The notes below the pieces were generated by a model that searched no databases, had not been told where the DNA came from, and saw only the letters and a program-made list of their open reading frames with translations. A stretch of 64,000 nt of DNA from Lanius collurio (lineage: Eukaryota; Chordata; Aves; Passeriformes; Laniidae): the NCBI GenBank assembly GCA_020086605.1, contig JACBWW010000004.1, positions 17,866,526-17,930,525 of the forward strand, in the 5' to 3' direction. Of the stretch, positions 38,612-50,792 are shown in pieces. Position 1 is the stretch's first letter, and each line of letters starts with the position of its first letter. The translations under genes were made by a program, and so were the position numbers.

Positions 38612-40755
38612 CTGTTAATAAGCAGTATCAGTAAGTGCGTCTCTATGTTCCATGGCATAGCTACAGCTCCCAGAATACAAAAACCATGGGATCTAAGGAA
38701 AAAAAACATCACTATGTGCAACAACATGCATAAATACGGAGAGCGCCAGAGACAGCATCCTAAGCGTACACTAAACTCTTCATCCCTGCACCTGACACAA
38801 TTGATTTGCTGGGAAAAGGTCAAGTCTTCAAAAATGCATGCTGTTCCTTCAACTGCACTCTTTGCTGGAACATAAGGAAGTATGGAAAGGGAAAAAAATT
38901 AAAATCATTCTTAACAGATATTAGGTCCCCTCTGCACTTTTGTTTCTGTTACAGTGTTCCTCCAAATAGCTTTTATTTGCACATTTGTCCCAGAAGCAGA
39001 CAGACAGAAGAAAGGAGGGAAAAATATAAAATTATTCTTAAAGAAACTGAAGGATGTCTGTAGAAAATCAACAGATTTTCAAGTATAAGCTAGTAGTTCT
39101 TTTGAGCTTGTCAAGCAGCAAATTGCTGAGGGCTTATACACATAAAAACACCACACTGTTTTAGCAAAAACTAAGAATGTAAAACAGTACAGCCTGTGGC
39201 AAACATGTTTATACACTGAAATATACTGGAATAAGTGGTAAGCCTTTGTGTGTAAATATCAGAGCAAGTTTTCAGAAATAAATGATCTATTTTACACCAG
39301 TAGAACTGGCTGGCACTAGAGGTTGGATTGATACAAACTTTTTTGTTCATTAACCCTGAGGTCTGTCTGCAATACCCATACCAGCTCAAAAGCTTTATCT
39401 GACTAGACTTGACCTCCACATCACTTCTTCCTGCTGGTAGCCTGAACACTCCCAGGACAAAGGGGTCAGATATATCTTTTGAAACATAATTCAAGACAGA
39501 GAAGAAAAAGTCAGTTTGGAACATCTCTCCCCTTTACTACTTAAGTAAATGTCTGGGTAATATGGGATCTGTTTTACTTCATTTGTTGAAGTTGTATTCT
39601 CTTCTCCTGTGTCATTACAGATTATATATAAAGCTAGTAGGAGTCCCTATTAAATCTGAAGTTATAAGTCAATGAAAGAAGTCTCTGCGTTGGAATTGGA
39701 AATCAAAAAACCTCACAGCCTAACAGTCTCTCAAGGGCTTAAATACATACACCCCAAAACCTCAAGTGGTATGTTCTCACTTGTTTTAACTGAGAAAATA
39801 TGTTTATGAACTGATTTATTACCAGTTACACAGCTTTATTTTGTGAATTTACTCAAGATTTAGCAGAAAATCCTAATGTTTGAATACAATTTGAGTGGAA
39901 ATTATATCCAAAGCAGCTGCATTTTTCACTCACCACAGAGCCACCCAAGTGTTTTGTGGTTACTCCTAACACAGTAATTCAGTGAACATTAGGCATACAA
40001 GGCACTCCCTGGAACAGATCTGGTCCAATACCAACCTTGCTTAGACAGATCAGGTTACCAGACGTCAGTTCTGGCAAGGTAATGTAAGTGAACACCCTCT
40101 CCTAACGAGTAGAAGCTTGGAGGCCTCTGTGCAGCAGCCTCTGAAAGCTGAATTTCAACTACCCTTGTTCTAGCACTAAAGAAATGCTAGGGGGCAAAGG
40201 AAAGGGGAAGCTGTCCTTGCCAAGCGAGTAAATAGAAGATTAGGTTGAAACCACTATGCTAAGAACACCACCTTCTACATCTAAAGATGTGGAAATCATT
40301 TAAATTAGGATCTACATCTCCTTAATACTGAGCATGCAGAGTACCTTACTACAGATATGTAGCAATGCCTCAGTATACCAAGTAAATACTAAAATACCTA
40401 TTTCATGCTGTTCTGTATAAAACAAAATAACTTTAAAGAAGCACCACAAAAAATAAGAATTGGGAAGAGGCATTACAAAGCAAGAGAATCCAAGACAAGG
40501 CAAAGAAAAGGCAAACTGACAGTTAAATTCCACTTTATTTCAGCACTTCTTTTTATGAACATAATTACTGGCCTGCATATATTATGTAATAATATTGTTG
40601 CCTATCTGACAATTTCAACAAATTACCATTATTGGATGCACAGCTGCAAGCAGACCACATAAATAACAGAACAGTGCCTTTCAAACAGCCTGCTTGAGCT
40701 ACTTTGTAAGAAGAAAAGAGAAACCAAAAGAAGAACCAAAAAAAGAATTAGTCAC
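38612..40755 (-). other. TTLL5: TTLL5 intron, exon 12 to 13 (2.1 kb)
   Basis: AT-rich intron; nothing recognised beyond its splice ends. Confidence 0.75.
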
Positions 40756-40902
40756 CTTGTTGTAACAGATGATGAACTCGCCCAGCTGGCGAGCCAGGAT
40801 ACGACGACGATCTGTTAGTCCTAAGTGACGGCTGGGGAGCAGCAGCCTCAAGGACTGATGAAGGTTGCTGGCAGCTCGCTTCAGAAAGCGGATGACAAGC
40901 TC
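40756..40902 (-). CDS. TTLL5: TTLL5 exon 12 of window: conserved helical block
   Basis: This 147-nt exon is 49 codons long and phase 0 at both ends, with acceptor ctctcttgcttgcag and donor gtgactaat. It encodes [20 protein letters not shown], then a segment ending [14 protein letters not shown]. The ELV-RFLKRA-NL--SLR--LPSR and RRRILA-QLG-FI--YNK spacing is diagnostic of TTLL5 and gave the first identification of this gene in the window. Confidence 0.96.
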
Positions 40903-43060
40903 CTGCAAGCAAGAGAGATGGAGTTAACAACACACCATCTGCAAGATGTGGGAGAACAGAACAGAGATACTACTGCAGCTAAGGACTGGCAGGAACTAAA
41001 CATATTGTCCTGAGAAAACGAGCTGAAACTGGCAGGCAAAGGCATTCTGCAATATGCACTTTTAGTACAGCCCTATAAATCCAATGTGGGGGAGAAAAAA
41101 CAGTGGTGTATCTTGCCTGATGTGGGTCAGAATTTTGAACACCTGAGAAGAGTTTGTCTCAAAGGCAAGGCAGAAAAAGGAAAAAAATAACCAATCAGCA
41201 AAAAGCAGCAACACAGAAAAACCTGTAAAATCCAGTATATTAGGAGAATGTTTCCAAAAATCCACCTGCAATGTGTTAAAGAAGTGATAAAGTGCACTGA
41301 CATAAAACTCTCTCAGCACTACCACAAGAAAGGGGATCCTGATCAGATATCTCCACTATAGTAGGTAGCCCCATTTCAGCATTTTTCATACATATACTTG
41401 TCTTAGGTTACAATGTAAGATGTAACCAAAATCATGTATTCTATCACCATCTGTTAAAAGCAGGTTGGGGTAGTGTTCTTTATCTCTTCCACAACACATC
41501 CCTGGTAACTCCCTCTGGGGAATATCTTCTGTTAATGGGCCATCCAGCCTCACTGCATGACTCAAAATTACATCATCCTACTGTGAGATGCTCTGCCCAG
41601 GGGAAGGAACCAAGCATTCCTACCTGGATATAATCTGAGGTTTGGAACATCACATTCAGCCCTTACCTGCTGGGTTCCCAGAGGACAAGAGTTACATAAC
41701 CACTACTGCACCTTCAGAGGAAGACCAGACCCTTCTACAGGATCATCCCTTCAACAGAACCACATCTATCACTTCAGGAGGACTGCAGCTGCCACTTAAT
41801 CGGACTGTTACCACCCACCTGCCAACAGGGTGTCAGGTTGTATTCTGACTCTGTCAGTGCTTCTGTACTACTGCATTTAATTTTAATTTTCCTATTAAAT
41901 TGTAGTTCCGATTTCAAGTCTCTCATTGGTTTGCTTTCAAACTAGTACAATACTATTGTCACGCTCTCTTCACAGTAATAGATGACTACATCTACAGCCA
42001 TGTAATTCCAGTCCCTCACCATGTCTGTTTGACCTCTGGTGGGGGAAACATATGGCAAGGCAGATCCTAAGGCAAGATACATCCTGTGAGTATTCTGAAC
42101 CCTTTCTGTCTTGCCTCCGGATTTGCTTTTCCTTAGGAACTCTGCTAATGCATAAATGAGCAGCCTCACAGCCAAACTATTGGATTTCACAGCTCGCCTC
42201 TCACTGCCATTAGTCCAGGCCAGTTTGATCTGTTATTTTAAACATTATTCTTCACAGTAAAGCAGACAAAGTGACTCTCAAAAAGCCCGTTTTAATTTCC
42301 ACTTGGAAAGAGCAGAGGTAACATTTTCCACTGAGTTGAATGATTATTCTTGACACACAATTTTATCTCTGAAATGCATTGGCTGTTTCCCTTCAACATG
42401 CACTCTGAGAACATATGCAGAAAGCTCAAGAGTCTACTGTACAAAGATCTTTTAGGAAAGTTTATGAAGGGGTCTGGGCTTGCTGAGCTTTTTAAAATGC
42501 ATACATATCAAACATTGGACTTTAAAATATTGCCTAGAAAAATCCATCACTTTTACTTTCTCTTCTCAGCAGCTTTTACTTTAATTTCCTCTATCCAGAA
42601 TGCAAGTAAGACTCATAACTGCAGATGTCTGGATATATTACAACAGTACATAAGAGAAAAAGCTTAACTGGGTATCTGTTCTGTTTGAGTAGATGAATGC
42701 TTTGCTACATGCAGCAGAAATCAGACCCTGACAATTAACCTTAAAGAATCTTCTAGGGAAGAATTCAAGAGCAGGTAAACTCAGAAACCAGTGAAGGAGA
42801 ACTAACAAGAGATGTTAGCAACTTGAATGTCAACAACGCTCTAGTCATTAAGAGCTGTCTATCTGTGCTCTGAGGTCAGTCAGCAGTCTGTATATTAAAT
42901 ATCACCCGTATATTAAAAATGCAGCACTAGTAGCTAGACAAAGAAGAGCAACCATCATCTCAGTTGGACTTCTGTACTTGCAAGGATGGGAATTGACCTC
43001 AAAACTCTCAAGGCAGATTTCAACTCAGCTTCTCAGTCTGCCCAACATGAAGCTTCTTAC
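40903..43060 (-). other. TTLL5: TTLL5 intron, exon 11 to 12 (2.2 kb)
   Basis: This contains the 551-bp solo LTR at 41399-41949, inserted antisense to the gene. The rest is not recognised. Confidence 0.8.
41399..41949 (+). mobile_element. Solo LTR, 551 bp, with 5-bp target duplication
   Basis: This starts TGTCTTAGG and ends AGTACA, and is flanked on both sides by the same five bases ATACT (41394-41398 and 41950-41954). A TATA-like ggatataa lies at 41627-41634 and an ATTAAA signal at 41894-41899, so the LTR reads on +. The internal landmarks match a common bird LTR as I remember it (gactcaaaattacatcatcc, cagggtgtcaggttgtattc). A 5-bp duplication fits ERVL-type elements. No internal retroviral sequence remains. 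The + strand frame near 41642 is an LTR shadow. Confidence 0.85.
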
Positions 43061-43181
43061 CATTTGCTCACCCTCTTTGGCAGCCCAGGCAGGATTCTGG
43101 ATCTGTCCGCCAGCATCCTTCATCAGTCGAAGTTGAACATGCTGTAGATAGGCAGAGAAAGCTGTACGAGCTTGTACTTTG
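43061..43181 (-). CDS. TTLL5: TTLL5 exon 11 of window: conserved helical block
   Basis: This 121-nt exon has acceptor tttgtccacag and donor gtaagaagc, and exits in phase 0. It encodes [20 protein letters not shown], then [20 protein letters not shown]. It is almost collinear with human TTLL5, where this region was mapped as interacting with nuclear-receptor coactivators in STAMP work (family knowledge). It is separated from exon 10 by the longest intron in the window (5.2 kb), which hosts an LTR. Confidence 0.95.
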
Positions 43182-44559
43182 CTGTGGACAAAAAGAATCC
43201 ATCAGCTGTCTTTAGAACAGGAATGGGAAGAGTTACAGTAGTCAGGCACAGCTTATGGACCAAAGTACAGTCAGCAAGGACTTCCTAAGCACACTAATGT
43301 TGAAGCTCAAAGAAAGGAGGACCTCTTCACCCTGTCAGCATTTTCAAGCAGCCCTTCAGTTCTGAAGATGGGGTAGAGTATTGCAGGAGGTACAAAATAT
43401 AGTAGACACTCTCTAACATAATTTCTAAAACTGGAATGTTCTTCCTGCCTTTTACAGCCTTAGTTACTCCTTCTAAAAGCCAGTAACATGGACATCAGCA
43501 AAACTGTGTATTTTTTAAATAAATTCAAGGCTCTACTGGGCCTCTGTTTTCACAAACATTTTGAACACCACAACAACAGACCATAAAATAAACAAAGGGC
43601 TTGGTACTGGTGCCAGAGTTATAACAAAGGCCCTGTAATTCCCATTGGAAATGAAAGAATTAAATCTGTGAAAGTGAGCTCTTTCCCTGCTGGCTCAGGG
43701 ATACAAGCCAAATTTCATTGAGCAAGGCACCACCGAGGAATGAAGGAACATCAGCAAAATCTGCTGTGCAGCTGGCTGAACATGTTGGGAAGCTGTAAGC
43801 ATGAACTGAGGAGAAGACTGGGAGGGACACATAGCTTCTTCTTCCCTCACAATGGTAGTCACTTTAGTATATGATCTGTTTTGAGAGAAACTGCTGAATG
43901 CTTTGCCTACGTCTGTTCCTTGTCCCATCGGTCTAAACCCGACCCATTATTCTGCTCTCCCAGTCTCTGCTCTTCCTCATAGTTTTCCTCATAGTTGCTA
44001 GCTTTTCCTAAGGATATAGCAGCAGATTGGCTTTAGTGTCAGCAAGAGATTTCCCTTTCTATCACAGGGAGTATGTTCTGTAAAATTTTAAGTTTCATCT
44101 TAAAATAAACTAGAGTTCTGAACCCATTACTCTCCTGAAAAATTATTCCAGAAGTTATTGTTCTAATAAATAGGAACCTCCTCTTACTGCCCAGCCCAGC
44201 CTCACTCATTAGAAGTTTATAATTGCTTTTTCTTTCTCCAACATTGTCCTGTATCTTAAATTTAATCCCTGATGGGTCTCCCACCTTGAAAGTCTTTATC
44301 AACAGTTACATCCTTTCATTTTATTGGTGTGAAATCTCCACATCTGCCAGTGTCTTCTAACAAAGCACCCACACTGGTGACATGATGAGACCAGCAGCTC
44401 ACCTCCACCTGTGTTCCACTCACAATTTGCCTTCCATGAACATGGGTGATAGTGTCATAATACTCCACATGAAGTCTCAGAAGTATGTCAAGGGATAAAC
44501 CCTGGTATACATTTGATGTTTTCATGTATGCATGAGCTAGAGCTTCATAAACTTCCTGT

Positions 44560-44970
44560 GATCAACCAGCATGCAAGATATTTTTCCTCATAATTAGTTT
44601 CCAACTGATGAACACCCAGCTGACAGAACTTCTGCTGTAAATTATTAGTTCTTATAGGCATCCCCTTGCACTTTGTGCTACTGAATTTCATCCTAGTTAC
44701 AATATTTATAACCTCAAAATCATCCAGTTTTTCTCATATTTAGTCCATTACTGTGTTCTCATGGTAGTAACTCCCAAATATTTTCCATTAGCAAATATCA
44801 TTAGTACATTTGTACATTTTGTGTCATTCTTGAATTGATTATTAATATCAGCCTCAGACTGATTCCTGAAGAACCTCACCATATTTTTTCTGCTTGTTCT
44901 CTGCTTCTTATGAATATTCTCAGGTACTTACATGGTCCTCATGACTCCATGTACATAAGACCTTGAAATG
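44560..44970 (-). repeat. Ancient CR1/L3-like LINE fragment
   Basis: The + strand carries the reverse-complement landmarks of an old CR1-type RT region: actgaatttcatcctagtta, aaatcatccag, actcccaaatattttccatt, tttgtgtcattcttgaattg and ttcctgaagaacctcacc. All are in the expected order with many differences. It lies in the exon 10-11 intron. Limits are approximate. Confidence 0.55.
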
Positions 44971-46602
44971 CTATTAAAAACTCTGTGCAGGAATTAAGTC
45001 TTTCTGGTTTATAGTTCTGTAAATTTCAGGCACACTACATTACAGTGTTACATAGAAATCATACCACAGCAACACTTAAGAGATCAATGCATCAATTCAG
45101 GCAAATATTGAAGTTCAAATAAAATACATTGGAAGTATCCATGTACTGGCTCAATCATCAACTTTTGATGCTTCTAGAACGTCACACAGGGCCAAAGAGG
45201 GGCTAAGCCAAAGACAAGTTCACAAAAGTCTCAAGCTGACATCCTCTGTGAACAGCTGTACTGCAGCAACTAAAACATTATGAAAATAACTGGTTACAAT
45301 CTCTTCCAGGAACTTCAGTAAACTCCAGAATGCACAGCAGGCCTTGCAACATCTCTGAGCACTGTATGCTAACATACATTATGCCTACCTTTTCTTTCCA
45401 CATGTGTGGAACATTGGGAGAACTCTGAATCCTAGCTGAGAACTAATACTCCCTACTTCAGGCCGCCATGTATCAGAAAAGGCTCTCACCTCAGCTCTCT
45501 AGAGGTGTTATGTTTGGTTTAGGTGCAATTCAAACATCTCATGACCAGTCCAAGATTTGTGCTGGTAGAAATAAAGGAGCCTCCATTATCAACACCAGCA
45601 CAATAATACAGGTCTTGGCCTGCATCTGATATTTCTATAACTAAAAACTACAGACGGTCTTTGTTTAACACTGCCTCTCCTTTGGTGTGGAGGCTATTGA
45701 AACCTGAGGCCTTAAATGCAGGAACAAGCAATCTCCTTTTCATTTTACTTCCTCGGGAATGGCACAGTTGGGGGAACAAGTTTCCTTCAAGTATCACCTC
45801 TTCACCTGTACCACCCAAGGTGTAGAAGGCAGATATTTCCTCATCAGGCTGACTAAAGGAGAGAGAAGTCCTACCACTTACAAAAATTTACTAAAATGGG
45901 CCTGGTTTCTCTTGGATGTAAATTTTATTACTTTAGCTCCTCTGCCTGTTGAGCCCATAAGCAAAGCTTACATCAATGATAGATCAGATGGGGCCAAGCC
46001 CAGCACAAACTTGGAACATGAGGTCACCACAAGCCTTATATTCTTCTCTGGGGAATCCCAACAGTGCTGGGTACTAAGCAAGATTCTGCCAGGAACATCA
46101 GAGCTTATGTTCTTGGCAGGTGTCAGTTCTATATATACGTAGATATAGACACAGCATTGCTATGTTTATCCTCAAAAGCAGCAAATGTCCTTGCCACAAC
46201 TAGACATCAGAACAATCTCCAAAGCCATTGAATAAGTCATAATTTCTCTCAGAAACTAAAAGCAACAAGAAACCTTTTCTATACCTTTGGACATTTTTCA
46301 CAGAAAACATAATGCTACTTCTTCAGTAGAAGATGCAAAGTCTTCCTACACAGCTATACATGATCATGCTTTCTTTTTGCACATTCTGTCCATCTGCAAT
46401 TAGACAGTTTTGCTAGCCACATCCAAGGGGAGGATCATGCTTTGAAACATCTGGTTAAGACCCCACTTGGTGTTTTTCTATAGAATCCCCTCCAGCACAT
46501 CTCTTTTTTCCAAGAAAGAGAGTCACGCATCAGAACATACAATGTTCCACAGTCATACTCAACAACACGCAATGAGATATTTCAGTAATTTGTAACTCCA
46601 AA

Positions 46603-47873
46603 TGTAGTGGGTTGAATCTGAGTTGATAGACAGATTTTTAGACCAATAACGCTTCTCAAAATTTACACATTTAAACTCCACGGAAAGGCGGGAGTTCCTC
46701 TTGTTCCAGCCCGCCTGAGGGAGGTGGGGCAGCCTCAGAGCCTGCAGGCCCTGCCGGGCTGAGGCCCTGCCAGGTCGGGCTGAAGCCCCGGCCCCCTTCC
46801 CCTCTTCCTGATGCTGCAGCACGGACCCTGGGCTGCTGGGAGAAGAACCATCCCAGAGCCCAGGCGGATAAACCCAGCCATGGACTGCCAGACAGCTAAA
46901 CCCAGCCATGGACTGCTACACAGGTAAAATCTTTCCAGAGCGGCTTCTTGGGACTGGCAGGTCCCCCCTGTTCTCCACATGGAGCCGGTGGGAGCCTCCT
47001 TTATGCAGTCAGCAGCACAAAAAGAGCGAGGCTTTCTTCACCATAAAGCCTGAAGAAGAACATTCTTCAACATAGAGGTTTTAGAGTGGGAGAGAGAGAG
47101 TGAGCCATGTGAGACAGAGCTGGAAATGGTGACGGAGAAAGGGGGCGGTGCCGCGTTCTTCGCGCAGAGCTTAAAAATACTTTTGGCGTGCGGTGGTAAG
47201 AAACTGTAATATCTCAAACTGTTTGTCTCTTCAATCCATTTGAAGTACATGGGGGGATGGAAGACTTACGTGTAGCCCATGAAGATTGTGAAGAGTTGCC
47301 TATGCCAGGATATATAGGAGCAGTGAGAGGCTTTTAAGGATTTGTAGCAGAAAAAAGACTTTGGGTTCAGGCCAAAATGATCCATCCTTAAAAAGATTGA
47401 TAACCCCATGTGATGGGCCAGGTGTGGCAGTGTGAAAAAACTGATATTTTTTTCATAGAAGAGATGTATTACACCACAGCAGATTGTTTCTTTCTGTGCA
47501 GGTCTGTTGTTGGGGGCAGTTTGAGAAACCATGTGAAGCAAGAAGAAGAAACCCTTTTTCCTTAAGCGTAAGAGAGAGACTTTTCGAGAACTGTAACACT
47601 GACTAGAATCCTGTTTGTGTTATCTTTTGTGCTAGTTAAAAAAAAGAGTAAAGTGCTGAGAAGAAGGGGGAGGTGGGGGGTGTTTGTTTTAATTTCTTGT
47701 TATATCTCTTAATTCTGTTAGTAATAAAACTTTCTCCTTGTACTGCAATCATTTAAGTTTGAACCAGTTTTTGCCTCACAGCTATCTAGTTTTCCTCAAT
47801 ATTTTCTTATTTTGTTTCCCTTATAAAATAACTGATATTTTAGATGCTTGACGCTTAGTTGTGTCAAACGACA
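46603..47873 (+). mobile_element. Probable ERVL-type solo LTR, about 1.27 kb, GC-rich 5' half
   Basis: This starts TGTAGTGGGTTGAA, a start typical of bird ERVL LTRs, and has AATAAA at 47723-47728. If it ends at 47873 (...AACGACA) it is flanked by ccaaa on both sides (46598-46602 and 47874-47878), a possible 5-bp target duplication. The first 400 bp are strongly GC-rich, unlike the surrounding intron, and hold a 28-bp tandem pair. No retroviral genes are present. The minus-strand frames at 46559-46980 are shadows of this GC-rich part. The 3' limit is less certain than the 5' one. Confidence 0.7.
46869..46924 (+). repeat. 28-bp tandem duplication inside the LTR
   Basis: There are two adjacent 28-bp units, each starting taaacccagccatggactgc, identical over the first 20 bases and diverging after that. 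They lie in what would be U3 of the LTR, where repeated enhancer units are common. Confidence 0.8.
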
Positions 47874-48420
47874 CCAAACTACCTCCTAATCTTGCTCTCA
47901 GAAGGCAATGACCTTGAGCAAAGATTATTACCAGAGGTAAAAATTTGAGAAAACGAGATAAAACGAGAAAACTAATTTTATGGAGAGACAGCCCTGATAT
48001 ATTCCTATCCAACCCTTCTTGGATAATTTAATATATGTTTATAACCACTTATTGGAAAATGCAAAGAAAGAAAAGAAAAAATTCAGAATTCAGTAGCAAG
48101 CATCCTGCATTAAAGCAAAGAGGCAGTTTAGAAGCCTGGGCTGACAACAAACAGCTTACACCATCATAATAAAGAACAGCAATAGAAACTATAGGTCATG
48201 CCTTACACTGATTCAGAAGGTCAGGCATTTAGGTAAACTGTCAGACTTTGCAATAGTCTCCCTTCTGTGCCAACAAGATGTCAAGGCAGCCCACAGTTAG
48301 ACAAAAATCCAGGCCCTCTAGGGTCTTCTTAGCTCCTCACACTCATAACGTGCATCCTCCATATTTTAAATCATATTAGCTTCAAGTCAAAATTAGAGGC
48401 AATATGCAGAAACCTCTCAC

Positions 48421-48712
48421 CTCAAGTTTCCATGCTTTTGAAGAATCTGAAGCAAGTTAAACTGAGATTCTGAGTCTGGTTTTTGCAGAAACAGCTCTGT
48501 TCCATCTCTAGTTTTCTTGTCAGGTTTATCTGGTAACCTCTCCTTACAAATGGTTTTCACTGAGTCAACGAGCTTTGGCTTGTTTTTCACCTGGGTGTCC
48601 GAAAGAGAGCAAACACTTCTATCTACCCCTTCATCTTCATCTGCATCCATCTCCTCTTCCTCCTCACCTTCTGTGTCTGACTTGAGGGACAGCTTTGTTG
48701 GTTCTGATGTGC
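48421..48712 (-). CDS. TTLL5: TTLL5 exon 10 of window: acidic linker and start of helical block
   Basis: This 292-nt exon has acceptor ctcctctactacag and donor gtgagaggt. It begins TSEPTKLSLKSDTEGEEEEE and continues MDADEDEG, a strongly acidic stretch that lines up with the Glu-rich linker of human TTLL5. It ends SQFNLLQILQKHGNLS (Ser completed by exon 11), matching the conserved FNLxQILQxxGNLS helix. The middle is poorly conserved. The acidic-next-to-basic arrangement with exon 9 is typical of this protein. Confidence 0.93.
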
Positions 48713-49677
48713 CTGTAGTAGAGGAGAAATCACTTACACTGGTTAAGAAAAAAAAAAGTGGAGAGGACTGTTTTACTATTTATACCCTTTGGTTTACCTC
48801 TAAACTCTTTTCTGCTAGGACAGAACACCACCATTTTGGAACAGCACCTTAAGCATGACTGTTCTCTGTTATTCTGTCTTTCTGCTTATGCATAAAACAG
48901 TTGAGAAGCCCATTTTCCCAATATTACAGAATACAGATCAAAATTCTTGGTTTAACCTTACAAATGAAAAAAGAACACCCACACAAAATCAAAGACGCAA
49001 AGACATTTTCCTATATTTTATACTGATTCTTTCATTTATATACTGACACATATACACCCATACTTGATGTATATACACACACATTTTTTGTATGTCATGA
49101 GTCAAATGAAATAAATCTACAAAATCTAAACTTCCACATGTGCCAATAAAAACCATATACCTTAACATAGCAGCAAAAGTCATCTTGTAACATACAAGCT
49201 GTCCTATTGCAGTCAGTATCACACAGCTATTAGAAAGAGTTTAGATAAAGGCTACAGGAACAGTCACTTGTGGGGATCATTCACCTCTGTACCATTTAAA
49301 GTTTCCAACACCAGTCTGGAGAAAAATTTCTCTTCCCAACAGCTTAGAGTGACAGGTCTCTAGGAGAAACAATCTGTAAGGTCCCATCTTTCTCTGAAAA
49401 GCTGAAGAATTACAGAGGCACATATACTGTTGAATTCTTTACCCAAAATGCAATCACAAGCTTACCTCCAAGCAAACTGATTACCTTTAATCATACACAT
49501 GGGGCTGTGGAAAGGTAGGAATGAATTCAAGGCACTAAACAAACAAGAAGCTCAGAAGTGGAATGAAGTGGAAACTCTTAAAACCAGAACTACTCCATTC
49601 ACACACATTTCAAACAAGAAGTCCTTTGCTTGCTTGTTTTTGACTAACTGCTCGTCTAAAACTCTAGTCATGCATAC
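48713..49677 (-). other. TTLL5: TTLL5 intron, exon 9 to 10 (1.0 kb)
   Basis: Nothing recognised. The following introns 49824-50753 (exon 8-9), 50793-51701 (exon 7-8) and 51765-52410 (exon 6-7) are 0.6-0.9 kb each and equally plain. Confidence 0.75.
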
Positions 49678-49823
49678 CTGATGTTCTCCTCTGTGCTGCT
49701 CTAGCCTTGCCATGACATCGACGACGCTTCCGTAACTCCAGTGAAACAAGCTTTCTCTCATAAAAGAGAGCATGAGAGTCCACAGCTTCCATCCTCATAT
49801 CTGGCCTTCCATTTACACCTGCT
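49678..49823 (-). CDS. TTLL5: TTLL5 exon 9 of window: helical basic segment
   Basis: This 146-nt exon runs from acceptor gtgcttcccag to donor gtatgcatg. It encodes a variable start (AGVNGRPDMRMEAVDSHA), then LFYERKLVSLELRKRRRCHG and further basic residues. The YERKL-SLE-RKRRR block is diagnostic of TTLL5 and forms a strongly basic helix that could help bind microtubules or act as a nuclear signal (inference). An AG closer to the conserved block (ggccag) gives the wrong phase. The chosen acceptor is the one that keeps frame with exons 8 and 10. Confidence 0.9.
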
Positions 49824-50753
49824 CTGGGAAGCACAGTACAGAGATATCCCTCAGGCTCTCTTTGTCCTTCTCTCCCTGATGATACAAGAGACCTAGCAGA
49901 TCAAATTTCTTCAAGAAACATCCTTCCTGATACAGGAAAGAAATATTTACCACCAGTCTAACTCTGCTCTATTTAAGCCTGTACATGTTTGAATAGAGTC
50001 TTGCATGTACTTCACAGAACATCATCTCTCAAAGACCCAAGACACACTCACCTAGTGTCACGCTGTCATGACTGAGCAGCATCTGCCCACCATGCAACAG
50101 CTCAGGGCACAATTAATAGAGGAAATTGAAAGAGTACAAAAAAAATGAAGGCGAATGGAAAGAGAGCACATGGACACAAATCCAGTTGTCCGAACCATTT
50201 ATGTAGACAACTTGCTCTTCACTGAGCAGATATAAGAATCTTAACTTAATAAAAGTGGAAAAAGTCAAACTTGCTCCAAGTTCTATCTAAGTCAAGGGAT
50301 GAGGAGCCCTGCCAGATTCCTTAAGGGAAACATACAAAAGTAACAACTTCCTGCCACTGTACAAAGATCCAGAAAAGTGCCCTCTATAAGTGGAAACAAG
50401 CATAGAAAATTATTGTTTCATTTATCTTTTTAGATCTAAAAAAGTCCATACGTGAGTATATGAAGCCTAAAACCCTCATGCATTACAAGATCTTTTGAGA
50501 GAGCTCAAGGATGATGCTTATCAATATGGCAGGAATACCAAAGTGAGAAGCCTATGAGGAGAAATTTTAAGGTCCAATGAAAACATGAGCTCTTCACATA
50601 TTCTTTTCTCAATGTATTTATGTTTCTAAAATTATTTTCATGGCCTTCAGGTAGACAAGGTGTTGACTCACAACTTGGAAGGTGAAGCTGTGGAAATCTA
50701 AATATAGAATAAATCCTACAAAGCATAAATTATTTAATTAAGAAGCTATTTAC

Positions 50754-50792
50754 CGGGATCTCCCAGCAATGAACTCTCTTTTCATCTTGCCC
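50754..50792 (-). CDS. TTLL5: TTLL5 exon 8 of window: 39-nt microexon
   Basis: This 39-nt exon has acceptor tttttctctttgcag and donor gtaaatagc. It adds GKMKREFIAGRSR after the Arg that ends exon 7. The length is a multiple of three with the same phase (2) on both sides, so it can be included or skipped in frame. It corresponds to a similarly short basic segment in human TTLL5 (ending TGRTR), so it is probably constitutive or regulated rather than new. It adds five net positive residues to the basic region. Confidence 0.85.

Larger units (their letters stand above)
43182..48420 (-). other. TTLL5: TTLL5 intron, exon 10 to 11 (5.2 kb)
   Basis: The longest complete intron here. It holds an ancient CR1-like fragment (44560-44970) and the GC-rich LTR (46603-47873), both antisense or unrelated to TTLL5. 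A 127-codon + strand frame at 45759-46142 has no recognisable domain and is not called. Confidence 0.8.

Noticed and set aside
45759..46142. 127-codon open frame on +, possible retroviral remnant near the GC-rich LTR
   Set aside because: No gag, pol or env motif could be recognised; kept as unassigned intron sequence.
46559..46980. Overlapping minus-strand frames of 81-116 codons
   Set aside because: They are shadows of the GC-rich LTR, which depletes stop codons in all frames.
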